36,243 bases of DNA from an uncultured Pelagibacteraceae bacterium (GTDB lineage Bacteria > Pseudomonadota > Alphaproteobacteria > Pelagibacterales > Pelagibacteraceae): contig CACHQB010000011.1 of assembly GCA_902581925.1 (NCBI GenBank), forward strand, positions 1-36,243. The letters are read 5' to 3'. The notes under the pieces are model-generated. The model was not told where the DNA came from. It searched no databases and saw only the letters and a list, made by a program, of their open reading frames with translations. A program made the translations under genes and the position numbers. Numbering within the stretch: position 1 is the first letter of the stretch; every line of letters begins with the position of its first letter. Below are positions 7,247 through 13,896 of the stretch, one piece after another.

Positions 7247-8233
7247 TTAAATAGTTTTATAAAAATTGTACCAGTTATTTCCAAGTATTCCATGTGTCTC
7301 GGTATCTGAAAAACCTGCTTTTTTTAGACCTTTTTCAATATTTGAGAACCCTCTTGCATCAAGAAACCAGTCAGGTTGTTTAGGAAAACCTGGTTTTTTT
7401 TTCGAACCTTCACCATAATTTTTACTTTTAGACCAAGAACCATTTCTCATCCATTCAACAACAGTATCTGGATGATCTAAACAAAGATCTGATCCTATTC
7501 CTATTTTTTTTACGTCCATTATTTCAGCTGTTTTTGCCACCATTTCACAAAAACTAACTAGAGTACAATTTGTATTATCTTTTAAGTGATGAGGGTATAA
7601 TGATAAACCCAACATACCGCCACTATCACTCAAATTTTTTAATAAATCTGAGGATTTGTTTCTTTTAGCTGGATGCCAAAAAGATGGATTTGCATGAGTA
7701 ATTGCTATTGGTTTTTCACTTAACTCAATTGCATCTAGAGTGCTTTTTTCTGCAGAATGTGACATGTCAACCACAAGGCCAACTCTATTCATTTCTCTTA
7801 TAACCTCACGTCCAAAATTTGTAACTCCGCTATCTACTTTTTCATAACAACCTGTTGCTAGCAAAGATTGGTTATTATAAGTAAGTTGCATAAATCTACA
7901 TCCTAATTCATGAACCTTTTCAACTAACTTTATATCATCTTCAATTGGCGAACAATTTTGGAAACCAAAGAATATTGCAGTTTTGTTTTCTTTATTAGCT
8001 TTATCAATATCGTGAAAATTCTTACCAGGAAAAATTAAATCAGAGTTTTCATGAAATAATTTTTCCCATTTTTTTATTTCAAGTTGTAATTCATCAAAAT
8101 CTTCATGATAGACAATGGTAACATGAACTGCATCTAAGCCAGCAGATCTGTTGATCTCAAAGATTTTTCTAGACCAGTTACAATATTGAAGATTATCGAT
8201 TTTATAATTCATATTATGCTTAACTCTAATCAA
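7247..8233 (-). CDS. M19 (membrane dipeptidase) family protein with altered metal ligands
   Basis: A 328-aa protein of the renal/membrane dipeptidase (M19) amidohydrolase-like fold. Recognisable segments are FGFQN (89-93), LTYNNQ (117-122), FGREVIREMNRVGLVVDMSH (140-159), AITHANPSF (177-185) and GIGSDL (245-250). Canonical enzymes bind two zincs through an N-terminal HxD, a glutamate and two histidines. Here the N-terminus reads IDNLQYCNWS with no HxD, and the glutamate position appears to be Q92, while H159, H180 and D249 remain. It may therefore use one metal or catalyse another reaction. From memory, related M19-like genes lie in the dimethylglycine catabolic cluster of Pseudomonas, which fits the methylated-amine setting. 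It heads the four-gene minus-strand operon. ATG at 8212 is a possible alternative start. Confidence 0.83.
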   Translation of the reverse strand: MIRVKHNMNYKIDNLQYCNWSRKIFEINRSAGLDAVHVTIVYHEDFDELQLEIKKWEKLFHENSDLIFPGKNFHDIDKANKENKTAIFFGFQNCSPIEDDIKLVEKVHELGCRFMQLTYNNQSLLATGCYEKVDSGVTNFGREVIREMNRVGLVVDMSHSAEKSTLDAIELSEKPIAITHANPSFWHPAKRNKSSDLLKNLSDSGGMLGLSLYPHHLKDNTNCTLVSFCEMVAKTAEIMDVKKIGIGSDLCLDHPDTVVEWMRNGSWSKSKNYGEGSKKKPGFPKQPDWFLDARGFSNIEKGLKKAGFSDTETHGILGNNWYNFYKTI

Positions 8234-8306
8234 TATGTATTTTAAATACTATTAATTTTATTGAAATTTTAAGTTAATTTTGAAATAAACAGATTGATCA
8301 ATTTTC

Positions 8307-8798
8307 ATGAAAAAAAATAATAAATTAAAAGTTTCAATCATAATGGGAAGTCAATCTGACTATAAAGTGATGAAACTAGCCGAAAAAACCCTAAAAAAAA
8401 TTGGAGTTTCATTTGAAACAAAAATTATATCTGCTCACAGAACACCAAAAAGAATGTATGAATATGCTGCAAAAGTTGAGCAAAATAATATAGGAGTAAT
8501 AATTGCAGGTGCTGGGGGATCTGCTCATCTTCCAGGTATGATATCAGCACTTACACATTTGCCAGTACTTGGTGTTCCTGTTGAAAGTAAAAAACTTAAA
8601 GGTTTGGATAGTTTGTTATCAATTGCACAAATGCCTAAAGGAATTCCTGTAGGAACGCTTGCTATAGGAGAGGATGGCGCTATTAATGCTGCTTTATTAG
8701 CTGCAGCAATAATTGCTAATAATAATTCAAATGTTCGAAAAAAACTTAAAAATTTTAGAACATCACAAACTAAATCAGTAAAGAAATCTCCAAAATAA
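8307..8798 (+). CDS. purE: N5-carboxyaminoimidazole ribonucleotide mutase
   Basis: PurE (163 aa) converts N5-CAIR to CAIR in de novo purine synthesis in the cytoplasm. Class I hallmarks are present: [16 protein letters not shown] near the N-terminus with the catalytic-loop serine and aspartate, SAHRTPKRM (about 43-51) and [11 protein letters not shown] with [12 protein letters not shown] following. Length fits the family, with a short Lys-rich C-terminal tail. purK follows after a single base, the usual purEK pair, and confirms the class I (carboxyamino mutase) assignment. The 73-bp gap to the divergent M19-like gene must hold the promoters of both transcripts, but I see no convincing motif there. 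Confidence 0.96.
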   Translation: MKKNNKLKVSIIMGSQSDYKVMKLAEKTLKKIGVSFETKIISAHRTPKRMYEYAAKVEQNNIGVIIAGAGGSAHLPGMISALTHLPVLGVPVESKKLKGLDSLLSIAQMPKGIPVGTLAIGEDGAINAALLAAAIIANNNSNVRKKLKNFRTSQTKSVKKSPK

Positions 8799-8799
8799 A

Positions 8800-9846
8800 A
8801 TGTCAGAAATTACTCTTGGTATCATTGGGGGTGGTCAACTTGGAAGTATGCTTGCAATAGCAGCTAAAAAATTAAATGTAAAAACTGTTGTTTTTTGTGA
8901 TGACATAGATGCGCCAGCACAAAATTTTTGCAACCAATTTATTAATGGAAGTTATGATAATAAGGAAAAAATATCAGAATTTATAGATCAGGTTGATTTA
9001 GTCACTTATGAATTTGAAAATATTCCATTTGAAACATTAAATGAAATAAATAAATTTAAACCTGTTTTACCAAAACCATCAGTTAACAGATTAATTCAAC
9101 ATCGATTAGCTGAAAAAGATTTTGTGAACAAATTAAATATTAGAACAACAAGATATGTTTCAATTGAAAAAAAATCTGACATAGATGCTTTAGAAGATTT
9201 TTTACCAGGAATATTAAAAACAACAACACTTGGTTATGATGGCAAAGGTCAATATCCAATTAAATCAAGTAATGAACTTAATTCATTGAATATTGATTTT
9301 TCAAAAGGATATATTCTTGAAAAACTTGTAAAGTTAAAAAAAGAGATTTCAATTATAATTACAAGGTTTAGTAATAATAAATATGAAATTTATGAACCAA
9401 TAGAAAATACTCACGAAGATCAGATTTTAAAATATTCAAAAATACCTGCTGAAATAAATGAAAAGATTTTTATTCAATCTAAAGAATGGGCAATGTTAAT
9501 TGCTGAGGAACTTAAATATGTAGGAACTTTATGTGTAGAATTTTTTATTGATAGAAATGATAATCTTTACGTTAATGAGATTGCACCTAGAGTACATAAC
9601 TCAGGACATTTAACAATAAATGCTTTTAATGTGAGTCAATTTGAAAATCATGTGAGAGCTGTGTGTGGTTTAGAACAAATTCCTTTAAAAAAAATATCTA
9701 ATGCTAAAATGATGAATTTACTTGGCGATCAGATTACTCATTATAGAAATATGCAAAAGTTTAATGATAATGAATTTTTCTTTGATTATTTAAAAAAAGA
9801 TATAAAAGAAAAAAGAAAAATGGGTCATATCACAACTTTAGTATAA
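8800..9846 (+). CDS. purK: N5-carboxyaminoimidazole ribonucleotide synthase
   Basis: PurK (348 aa) uses ATP and bicarbonate to carboxylate AIR, feeding PurE. It is an ATP-grasp enzyme: N-terminal nucleotide-like fold GIIGGGQLGSMLAIAAKKL (about 7-25), LVTYEFENIP (67-76), a KTTTLGYDGKGQ lid loop, and the metal-binding NEIAPRVHNSGHLTINA segment in the third domain. Length is normal for the family. The gene lies one base after purE and its stop codon directly abuts the ATG of the acetyltransferase, so all three are likely one operon. Purine synthesis consumes formyl-THF, a loose metabolic link to the one-carbon genes nearby. Confidence 0.95.
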   Translation: MSEITLGIIGGGQLGSMLAIAAKKLNVKTVVFCDDIDAPAQNFCNQFINGSYDNKEKISEFIDQVDLVTYEFENIPFETLNEINKFKPVLPKPSVNRLIQHRLAEKDFVNKLNIRTTRYVSIEKKSDIDALEDFLPGILKTTTLGYDGKGQYPIKSSNELNSLNIDFSKGYILEKLVKLKKEISIIITRFSNNKYEIYEPIENTHEDQILKYSKIPAEINEKIFIQSKEWAMLIAEELKYVGTLCVEFFIDRNDNLYVNEIAPRVHNSGHLTINAFNVSQFENHVRAVCGLEQIPLKKISNAKMMNLLGDQITHYRNMQKFNDNEFFFDYLKKDIKEKRKMGHITTLV

Positions 9847-10314
9847 ATGTTAAAATCAATAGAAGGTAATTTTGATAATCCAGAAGTTAATGAGCTTCTA
9901 ACCAAACATTTTATTGAGCTTAGAGCTGCCTCTCCAGAAGGAAGCGCTCACGTCCTAGATATTCCTGGATTAAAAGTACCATCAATTAAATTTTGGAGTT
10001 TATGGGATGATAAAAAACTGATCGGTTGTGGTGCTTTAAAATTTTTAGATAAAGAACATGGAGAATTTAAATCTATAAGAATTCATAATGATTTTAGAAA
10101 GCAAGGCCAAGGGATTAATGTAATTAATCATTTAATCAATGAAGCTAAAAAGCTTAAAATAAAAAGATTAAGTATTGAAACAGGAGCGGGTGATTTTTTT
10201 ATACCAGCAAGAAAACTTTTCAGAAAAACTGGTTTCAATGAGTGCGAACCTTTTGCACACTATAAAGAAGACATCAATTCTGTTTATTTAACTATGCTTA
10301 TTGATGATATTTAA
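9847..10314 (+). CDS. GNAT-family N-acetyltransferase
   Basis: A 155-aa Gcn5-related acetyltransferase. A central beta strand (GCGALKFLDKEHGEFKSIRI) leads to the acetyl-CoA pyrophosphate loop RKQGQGINVINHLI (about 83-96, the Q/RxxGxG/A signature). Motif B, LSIETGAGDFFIPARKLFRK, and GFNECEPFAHYKEDINSVYL complete the domain. The form resembles the PhnO/YncA-like small-molecule acetyltransferases, and the substrate is unknown. The ATG directly follows the purK stop (TAAATG), so expression is coupled to the purine operon. No signal or extra domain is present. Confidence 0.87.
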   Translation: MLKSIEGNFDNPEVNELLTKHFIELRAASPEGSAHVLDIPGLKVPSIKFWSLWDDKKLIGCGALKFLDKEHGEFKSIRIHNDFRKQGQGINVINHLINEAKKLKIKRLSIETGAGDFFIPARKLFRKTGFNECEPFAHYKEDINSVYLTMLIDDI

Positions 10315-10377
10315 AAAAATATTTTAATATTTGATCTATTTTGTTGACAAAACCTAATAAAATCTAAAGAAAGCCAA

Positions 10378-10399
10378 TATTACTTAATTATAAGTAATA
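10378..10399. promoter_or_regulatory. Palindrome upstream of the cold-shock gene
   Basis: Nine-base arms 10378-10386 and 10391-10399 pair perfectly around the loop ATTA, 31 bases before the cold-shock ATG. It can be a 5'-UTR hairpin or a dimeric-protein operator. Cold-shock mRNAs often carry structured leaders, so a temperature-responsive leader is a reasonable guess. The site is AT-rich, which lowers its weight. Confidence 0.4.
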
Positions 10400-10430
10400 A
10401 TTAAATATAACAAAAAGTAAGAAGATAAAT

Positions 10431-10637
10431 ATGAGTCTACAAGGTAAAGTAAAATGGTTCAATCCAACCAAAGGTTTTGGTTTTATTGAAAGAGAAGATA
10501 AAGAAAAAGATGTGTTTGTACATGTTTCAGCAGTAAGAGATGCTGGTATGAACGGTTTAGATGAGGGTCAAGCTTTGACTTTCGATGTTGAAGATGGTCC
10601 TAAAGGTCCTTCAGCAGTTAACTTAAAAACTGCATAA
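10431..10637 (+). CDS. Cold-shock-domain protein (CspA family)
   Basis: A 68-aa OB-fold RNA/DNA chaperone. It has the family start [16 protein letters not shown] with RNP1 (KGFGFI, 15-20), RNP2 (VFVHV, 28-32), and ends with [10 protein letters not shown]. Length is the family's usual 65-70 aa. AAGAAG at 10419-10424 is a plausible ribosome site before ATG 10431. It stands alone: a palindrome precedes it and a long hairpin follows. In SAR11-type genomes with few regulators, such proteins may have broad roles in RNA folding (inference). CspA/CspE-like paralogues cannot be told apart, so no symbol is given. Confidence 0.96.
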   Translation: MSLQGKVKWFNPTKGFGFIEREDKEKDVFVHVSAVRDAGMNGLDEGQALTFDVEDGPKGPSAVNLKTA

Positions 10638-10650
10638 TTTCACACTTCCT

Positions 10651-10699
10651 ATTGGCTGAAAAATTTATTTTACTTTAGTAAATTTATTATTCAGCCAAT
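10651..10699 (+). terminator. Long hairpin after the cold-shock gene
   Basis: Outer arms 10651-10660 and 10690-10699 pair perfectly (10 bp), and inner arms 10661-10667 and 10679-10685 add seven A/T pairs with a four-base bulge on the right. It lies 13 bases after the cold-shock stop. There is no clean T-run after it, so termination or 3' protection of the mRNA are both possible. Confidence 0.65.
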
Positions 10700-10777
10700 A
10701 CCTTATTTAATAACAATCTTTAAACACAATTATTAATTATAGAATTAAGTTGAAAAAATAATAAATTAATCAAAATT

Positions 10778-11524
10778 ATGATTGGGATTTTAGGTGGAAT
10801 GGGAACTCAAGCTGGCCTTGATTTTTGTAACAAGCTTGCTGTTTTGAATAGAGGAAAAATTGATCAAGAGTATCCATTGTTTCTACTTTATAATAAGTCA
10901 AATATTCCAGGCAGACCTGAGTCCATAGGCTCTCAAACTAAAAATCTTTCAAACAAATCTACAAATAAAACAAGTAGATCAAAATATAACAAAGTTTTAA
11001 AGAGCTTGCTTAAAGGTTGTAAGCTTCTAGAAAAGAATAAATGTAAATTTATAGTTATACCTTGCAATACGGCTCATTATTGGTTCGATGATTTACAAAA
11101 GAAAATCAATATTCCAATAATTAATATGCCAAAAGAGGTTTTCAAATTTACAAAAAATAAATGTAAGAAAAATTCAAAAGTTGGTCTTTTAGCAACTGAA
11201 GGTACTCTTAAAACTGGTGTTTATAAAAAATTTTTTGATAAGGATTATGAATTAATAGAGCCATCCTTAAAAATACAAAAATTCTCAGTCAATAAAGCAA
11301 TTAAATTAGTTAAAATGGGCAACGTAAAAGCTGCAGCAAAAGCAATTAAGCCTGCAATTGACTCCTTAATAAAAATGAAGTGCAAAAAAATTATTTTAGG
11401 TTGTACAGAGTTACCTATTGCAATTTTTGCTTACAAATCATTTAAAAATGTTAAATCCTCAAAAGTATTCTTAGATCCTAACTTAATTTTAGCTCATTCA
11501 GCTATGGTTAAGCATAAAAATTAA
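10778..11524 (+). CDS. Aspartate/glutamate racemase family protein
   Basis: A 248-aa member of the PLP-independent Asp/Glu racemase family. The N-terminal GILGGMGTQAGLDF (3-16) is the family opening. The two catalytic cysteines used for alpha-proton exchange are both present: C96 in VIPCNTAH and C209 in LGCTELPI. The length fits aspartate racemase (about 230-250 aa). The N-terminal half carries a lysine/serine-rich insertion (about 52-70). It may produce D-aspartate or D-glutamate for the cell wall, or act on another amino acid. The next gene starts three bases after the stop and is of unknown function. The family is clear; the substrate is not. Confidence 0.88.
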   Translation: MIGILGGMGTQAGLDFCNKLAVLNRGKIDQEYPLFLLYNKSNIPGRPESIGSQTKNLSNKSTNKTSRSKYNKVLKSLLKGCKLLEKNKCKFIVIPCNTAHYWFDDLQKKINIPIINMPKEVFKFTKNKCKKNSKVGLLATEGTLKTGVYKKFFDKDYELIEPSLKIQKFSVNKAIKLVKMGNVKAAAKAIKPAIDSLIKMKCKKIILGCTELPIAIFAYKSFKNVKSSKVFLDPNLILAHSAMVKHKN

Positions 11525-11527
11525 CAT

Positions 11528-11968
11528 ATGCCTAATAATACTGAAAAGCCATATGTGTTAAGAGCTGCTGAATTTGTTTACTTAAATATAATTCAAATTA
11601 AAAAACAAAATCCTGAGATCAATAACATACAGGCATTAGAATTTTTTATGACTACAAAAGAATACGACATTTTAAGTTCTGGAGAATTTCATGATAAATG
11701 GTTTTTAGAACTTAAGAATAATAAATTTATTGATTCAATTACTAAAAAAAAAATAAATGGAGAAACTTTAAGACTCTTAGAACTTCAAAAAGATTCTATG
11801 GTAAAATTTTTACTGAAGATACCAAAGCTTTATTATACCAAGAGTCATTTTCCACTAGAAATTTCACAACGAGCTTTTGATCATTTATGGAGAGTTTGTG
11901 AAAGCTATGAAATGTGGTGTAAAGAAACTAAACAAGAAAACCTGATATATCTAAATATTATTGAGTAA
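11528..11968 (+). CDS. Hypothetical protein (146 aa)
   Basis: I do not recognise a family. The product is soluble with no signal peptide, mostly helical in appearance, with aromatic-rich segments such as MTTKEYDILSSGEFHDKWF (46-64) and a C-terminal ISQRAFDHLWRVCESYEMWC. It begins three bases after the racemase stop and is probably co-transcribed. The last 11 bases overlap the convergent 130-aa gene. Its length, codon use and neighbours are consistent with a real gene. Confidence 0.7.
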   Translation: MPNNTEKPYVLRAAEFVYLNIIQIKKQNPEINNIQALEFFMTTKEYDILSSGEFHDKWFLELKNNKFIDSITKKKINGETLRLLELQKDSMVKFLLKIPKLYYTKSHFPLEISQRAFDHLWRVCESYEMWCKETKQENLIYLNIIE

Positions 11969-12350
11969 TATTATTTAAATTAAGTTTCGATCTAGTGAGT
12001 ATTATTCGTTTCTTGACTAATTTTTTTAAATTTTGATTTTCTAATTTTTTTCTAGTAATTTTTATTCTTTTTTCAACTAATTGTCGCAAGTCTTCATTTA
12101 ATGAATTTTGTTTTTTTATATCTTCTTTAATGAAATTTTTATTTATCTCTTCTTTAATTAAAGTAAGAGAATTTTTTCCAGTTTCTTTTTCTATACTTTG
12201 ATTAATTATGAATTGTGCTCCTGCTTTATATAAATTTCCTGAAGTAACAGCTGTTATACCAGAACCAAGAACTGAAAAAAAAGAGACAAAACCTGTTAAA
12301 AAGAGAAATGATACAATAATTGTAAAAATTCTTAAAAATTTTAAGATCAT
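11958..12350 (-). CDS. Hypothetical membrane-anchored protein with a 20-residue tandem repeat
   Basis: A 130-aa protein of unknown function. The N-terminal hydrophobic segment (about 4-28) is a signal anchor or uncleaved signal. Residues 30-60 are polar (GSGITAVTSGNLYKAGAQF). The basic C-terminal part holds two copies of a motif with a 20-residue period: LRQLVEKRIKITRKKL (88-103) and LKKLVKKRIILTRSKL (108-123), with invariant L, LV, KRI, TR and KL positions. The repeat would form amphipathic, strongly basic helices that could bind membrane, nucleic acid or cell wall. It overlaps the convergent 146-aa gene by 11 bases. No start signal stands out, but the ATG at 12350 gives a well-formed hydrophobic N-terminus. 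Confidence 0.65.
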   Translation of the reverse strand: MILKFLRIFTIIVSFLFLTGFVSFFSVLGSGITAVTSGNLYKAGAQFIINQSIEKETGKNSLTLIKEEINKNFIKEDIKKQNSLNEDLRQLVEKRIKITRKKLENQNLKKLVKKRIILTRSKLNLNNITQ

Positions 12351-12449
12351 ATAAATAACCTAAGTGATTTGTTCTTCTAATGCTACGTCTAATTTGTTCA
12401 TTATAGGTATTTATTTGATTTTAGTTTATTTATTTGTTTATTGAATATA

Positions 12450-13298
12450 ATGATTAAAATTTTTCCTTTCATATTTATAATTCTATGGTCTTCCGCATTT
12501 ATAACTACAAAACCTATTATAGATAACAGCGATCCATTTACTGCATTAGCCTTTAGATTTGCTTTAGTTGCTTTTGGTTTTTTTTTATTTTCTATTTATT
12601 CAAAACAAAAAATTTTAGTTAGCAAACAAAATTTTTTTGAATCCTTTTTTAGTGGTGTGTTATTTCATGGTTTTTATCTTGGTGGTGTTTTTTACTCAAT
12701 TTCAATAGGTATGCCTACAGCAATAGCGGCACTAATTGTAACTCTGCAACCAGTCCTCACAAATGCATTGAGTGGTCCAATCTTAAATGAAAAAGTATCA
12801 GTAAAACAGTGGGCTGGAGTTTTGTTAGGATTTATAGGCGCAGGACTTGTGCTAGGTTTTGATGTTGGTTCTAAAATTCCAGCAGCTGGATTGATATCAA
12901 CAATAATAGCTTTATTAGCAATTACATTTTCAACATTATGGCAAAAAAAACTAAGTAATAACTTACCTTTGTCTGTAAGTAACATGAACCAAGCAATTGG
13001 TGGATGTATATTTCATCTATTAATAATTATTTTGTTCGTTGATCCGTATATTGATTTCTCACAAACGTTTATTATTGCAATGAGTCATCAAATATTTTTG
13101 GTATCATTTGGTGCATTTACAATATTGATGTATTTAATTAAAAATAACTCTGCAAGTAAAACTGTATCTATATTTTTTTTAATTCCAGCAACATCTGCTT
13201 TTATGGCCTGGCTATTCTTAAATGAAAGTTTAACTAGCTTAGATTTAATTGGATTTCTAATAACTTCTATAGGCGTTTATATTGCTACAAGAGATTAA
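12450..13298 (+). CDS. EamA/DMT-superfamily transporter
   Basis: A drug/metabolite-transporter family exporter with about ten membrane segments in two EamA halves. The first half opens IILWSSAFITTKPIIDNSDP, the typical WG/S-SF motif, and each half ends with a PxxxALLxxLxLxE-like motif (TLQPVLTNALSGPILNEKVS and IPATSAFMAWLFLNESLT). I place the start at ATG 12450; an in-frame TTG nine bases upstream is possible but unneeded. The length (282 aa) fits the family. Substrate is unknown; relatives export amino acids, metabolites or bases. It lies in a convergent arrangement with the sox operon, 10 bases from the SoxG stop, with no visible terminator between. Confidence 0.88.
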   Translation: MIKIFPFIFIILWSSAFITTKPIIDNSDPFTALAFRFALVAFGFFLFSIYSKQKILVSKQNFFESFFSGVLFHGFYLGGVFYSISIGMPTAIAALIVTLQPVLTNALSGPILNEKVSVKQWAGVLLGFIGAGLVLGFDVGSKIPAAGLISTIIALLAITFSTLWQKKLSNNLPLSVSNMNQAIGGCIFHLLIIILFVDPYIDFSQTFIIAMSHQIFLVSFGAFTILMYLIKNNSASKTVSIFFLIPATSAFMAWLFLNESLTSLDLIGFLITSIGVYIATRD

Positions 13299-13308
13299 AG
13301 ATTTAAGG

Positions 13309-13896
13309 TTATATAGATTTAAATCCAAACTCTAGAGATGCATCTGTAATAGAGTGATACAAAGATTCTCCAAAACTTCTTAAGGCAAATAACCTTACTT
13401 TATTTGGATTTTCATCTAGCTTATCAACGGTGAAAGCTATTCCATTATAAGTTGAATTTATTGAATTGTTTTTTTCTAATGAATTAAAATTAAAAGGACA
13501 TCCTTTTTTCAAAACTTCAATCGTATCATTTCCTTCGATTTCAATAATGGCTCTTGAATGAGATAAATCTGTTACGGCAAAGTCTACATCTTTAAATTTA
13601 TCTAATATATTTTTTATTAAATCTTTGTTTGTTGAAACTAAAAGCCAATTTTTTGGTCCATTCCACTTTATCCTTGTGGTTTCATTAAACACTACAGTTA
13701 GAGGTTCATTTTTTAACTTTAGACCATCGATATCAATACTCTCAAATGAAACTGAAGAACTTTTGTACTGAACTATTTGAACAATTAGTAAATTTTTAAT
13801 TTCAGATATTTTAAGTATATCATTTTCATTTTTACCTTCACAATCTCCAAATTGACCTTTCACATGAACATTTGATAAAGCTGAAATTAATGTCAT
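13309..13896 (-). CDS. soxG: Sarcosine oxidase / N-methylglutamate dehydrogenase gamma subunit
   Basis: A 195-aa small subunit of the heterotetrameric sarcosine oxidase family. It has the same T-protein-like fold as the C-terminal part of the alpha subunit: the LFALRSFGESLYHSITDA segment near the C-terminus aligns with the folate-motif region, without its GE-YE pair. Family SoxG proteins are about 190-205 aa, so it is full length. The ATG overlaps the soxA stop by four bases, a coupled arrangement that ends the operon order B-D-A-G. The gamma subunit is structural in the known enzyme. In N-methylglutamate-pathway organisms the homologous subunit is an Mgd subunit; either name could apply. Confidence 0.84.
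   Translation of the reverse strand: MTLISALSNVHVKGQFGDCEGKNENDILKISEIKNLLIVQIVQYKSSSVSFESIDIDGLKLKNEPLTVVFNETTRIKWNGPKNWLLVSTNKDLIKNILDKFKDVDFAVTDLSHSRAIIEIEGNDTIEVLKKGCPFNFNSLEKNNSINSTYNGIAFTVDKLDENPNKVRLFALRSFGESLYHSITDASLEFGFKSI

Noticed and set aside
10344..10349. TTGACA upstream of the cold-shock gene as a -35 element
   Set aside because: No -10-like hexamer lies 16-18 bases downstream; the nearest candidates give spacers of about 13 or 25 bases.
12360..12401. Thirteen-codon frame on the minus strand upstream of the 130-aa gene
   Set aside because: Too short to separate from chance in AT-rich DNA, with no ribosome site or coupling to the next gene.
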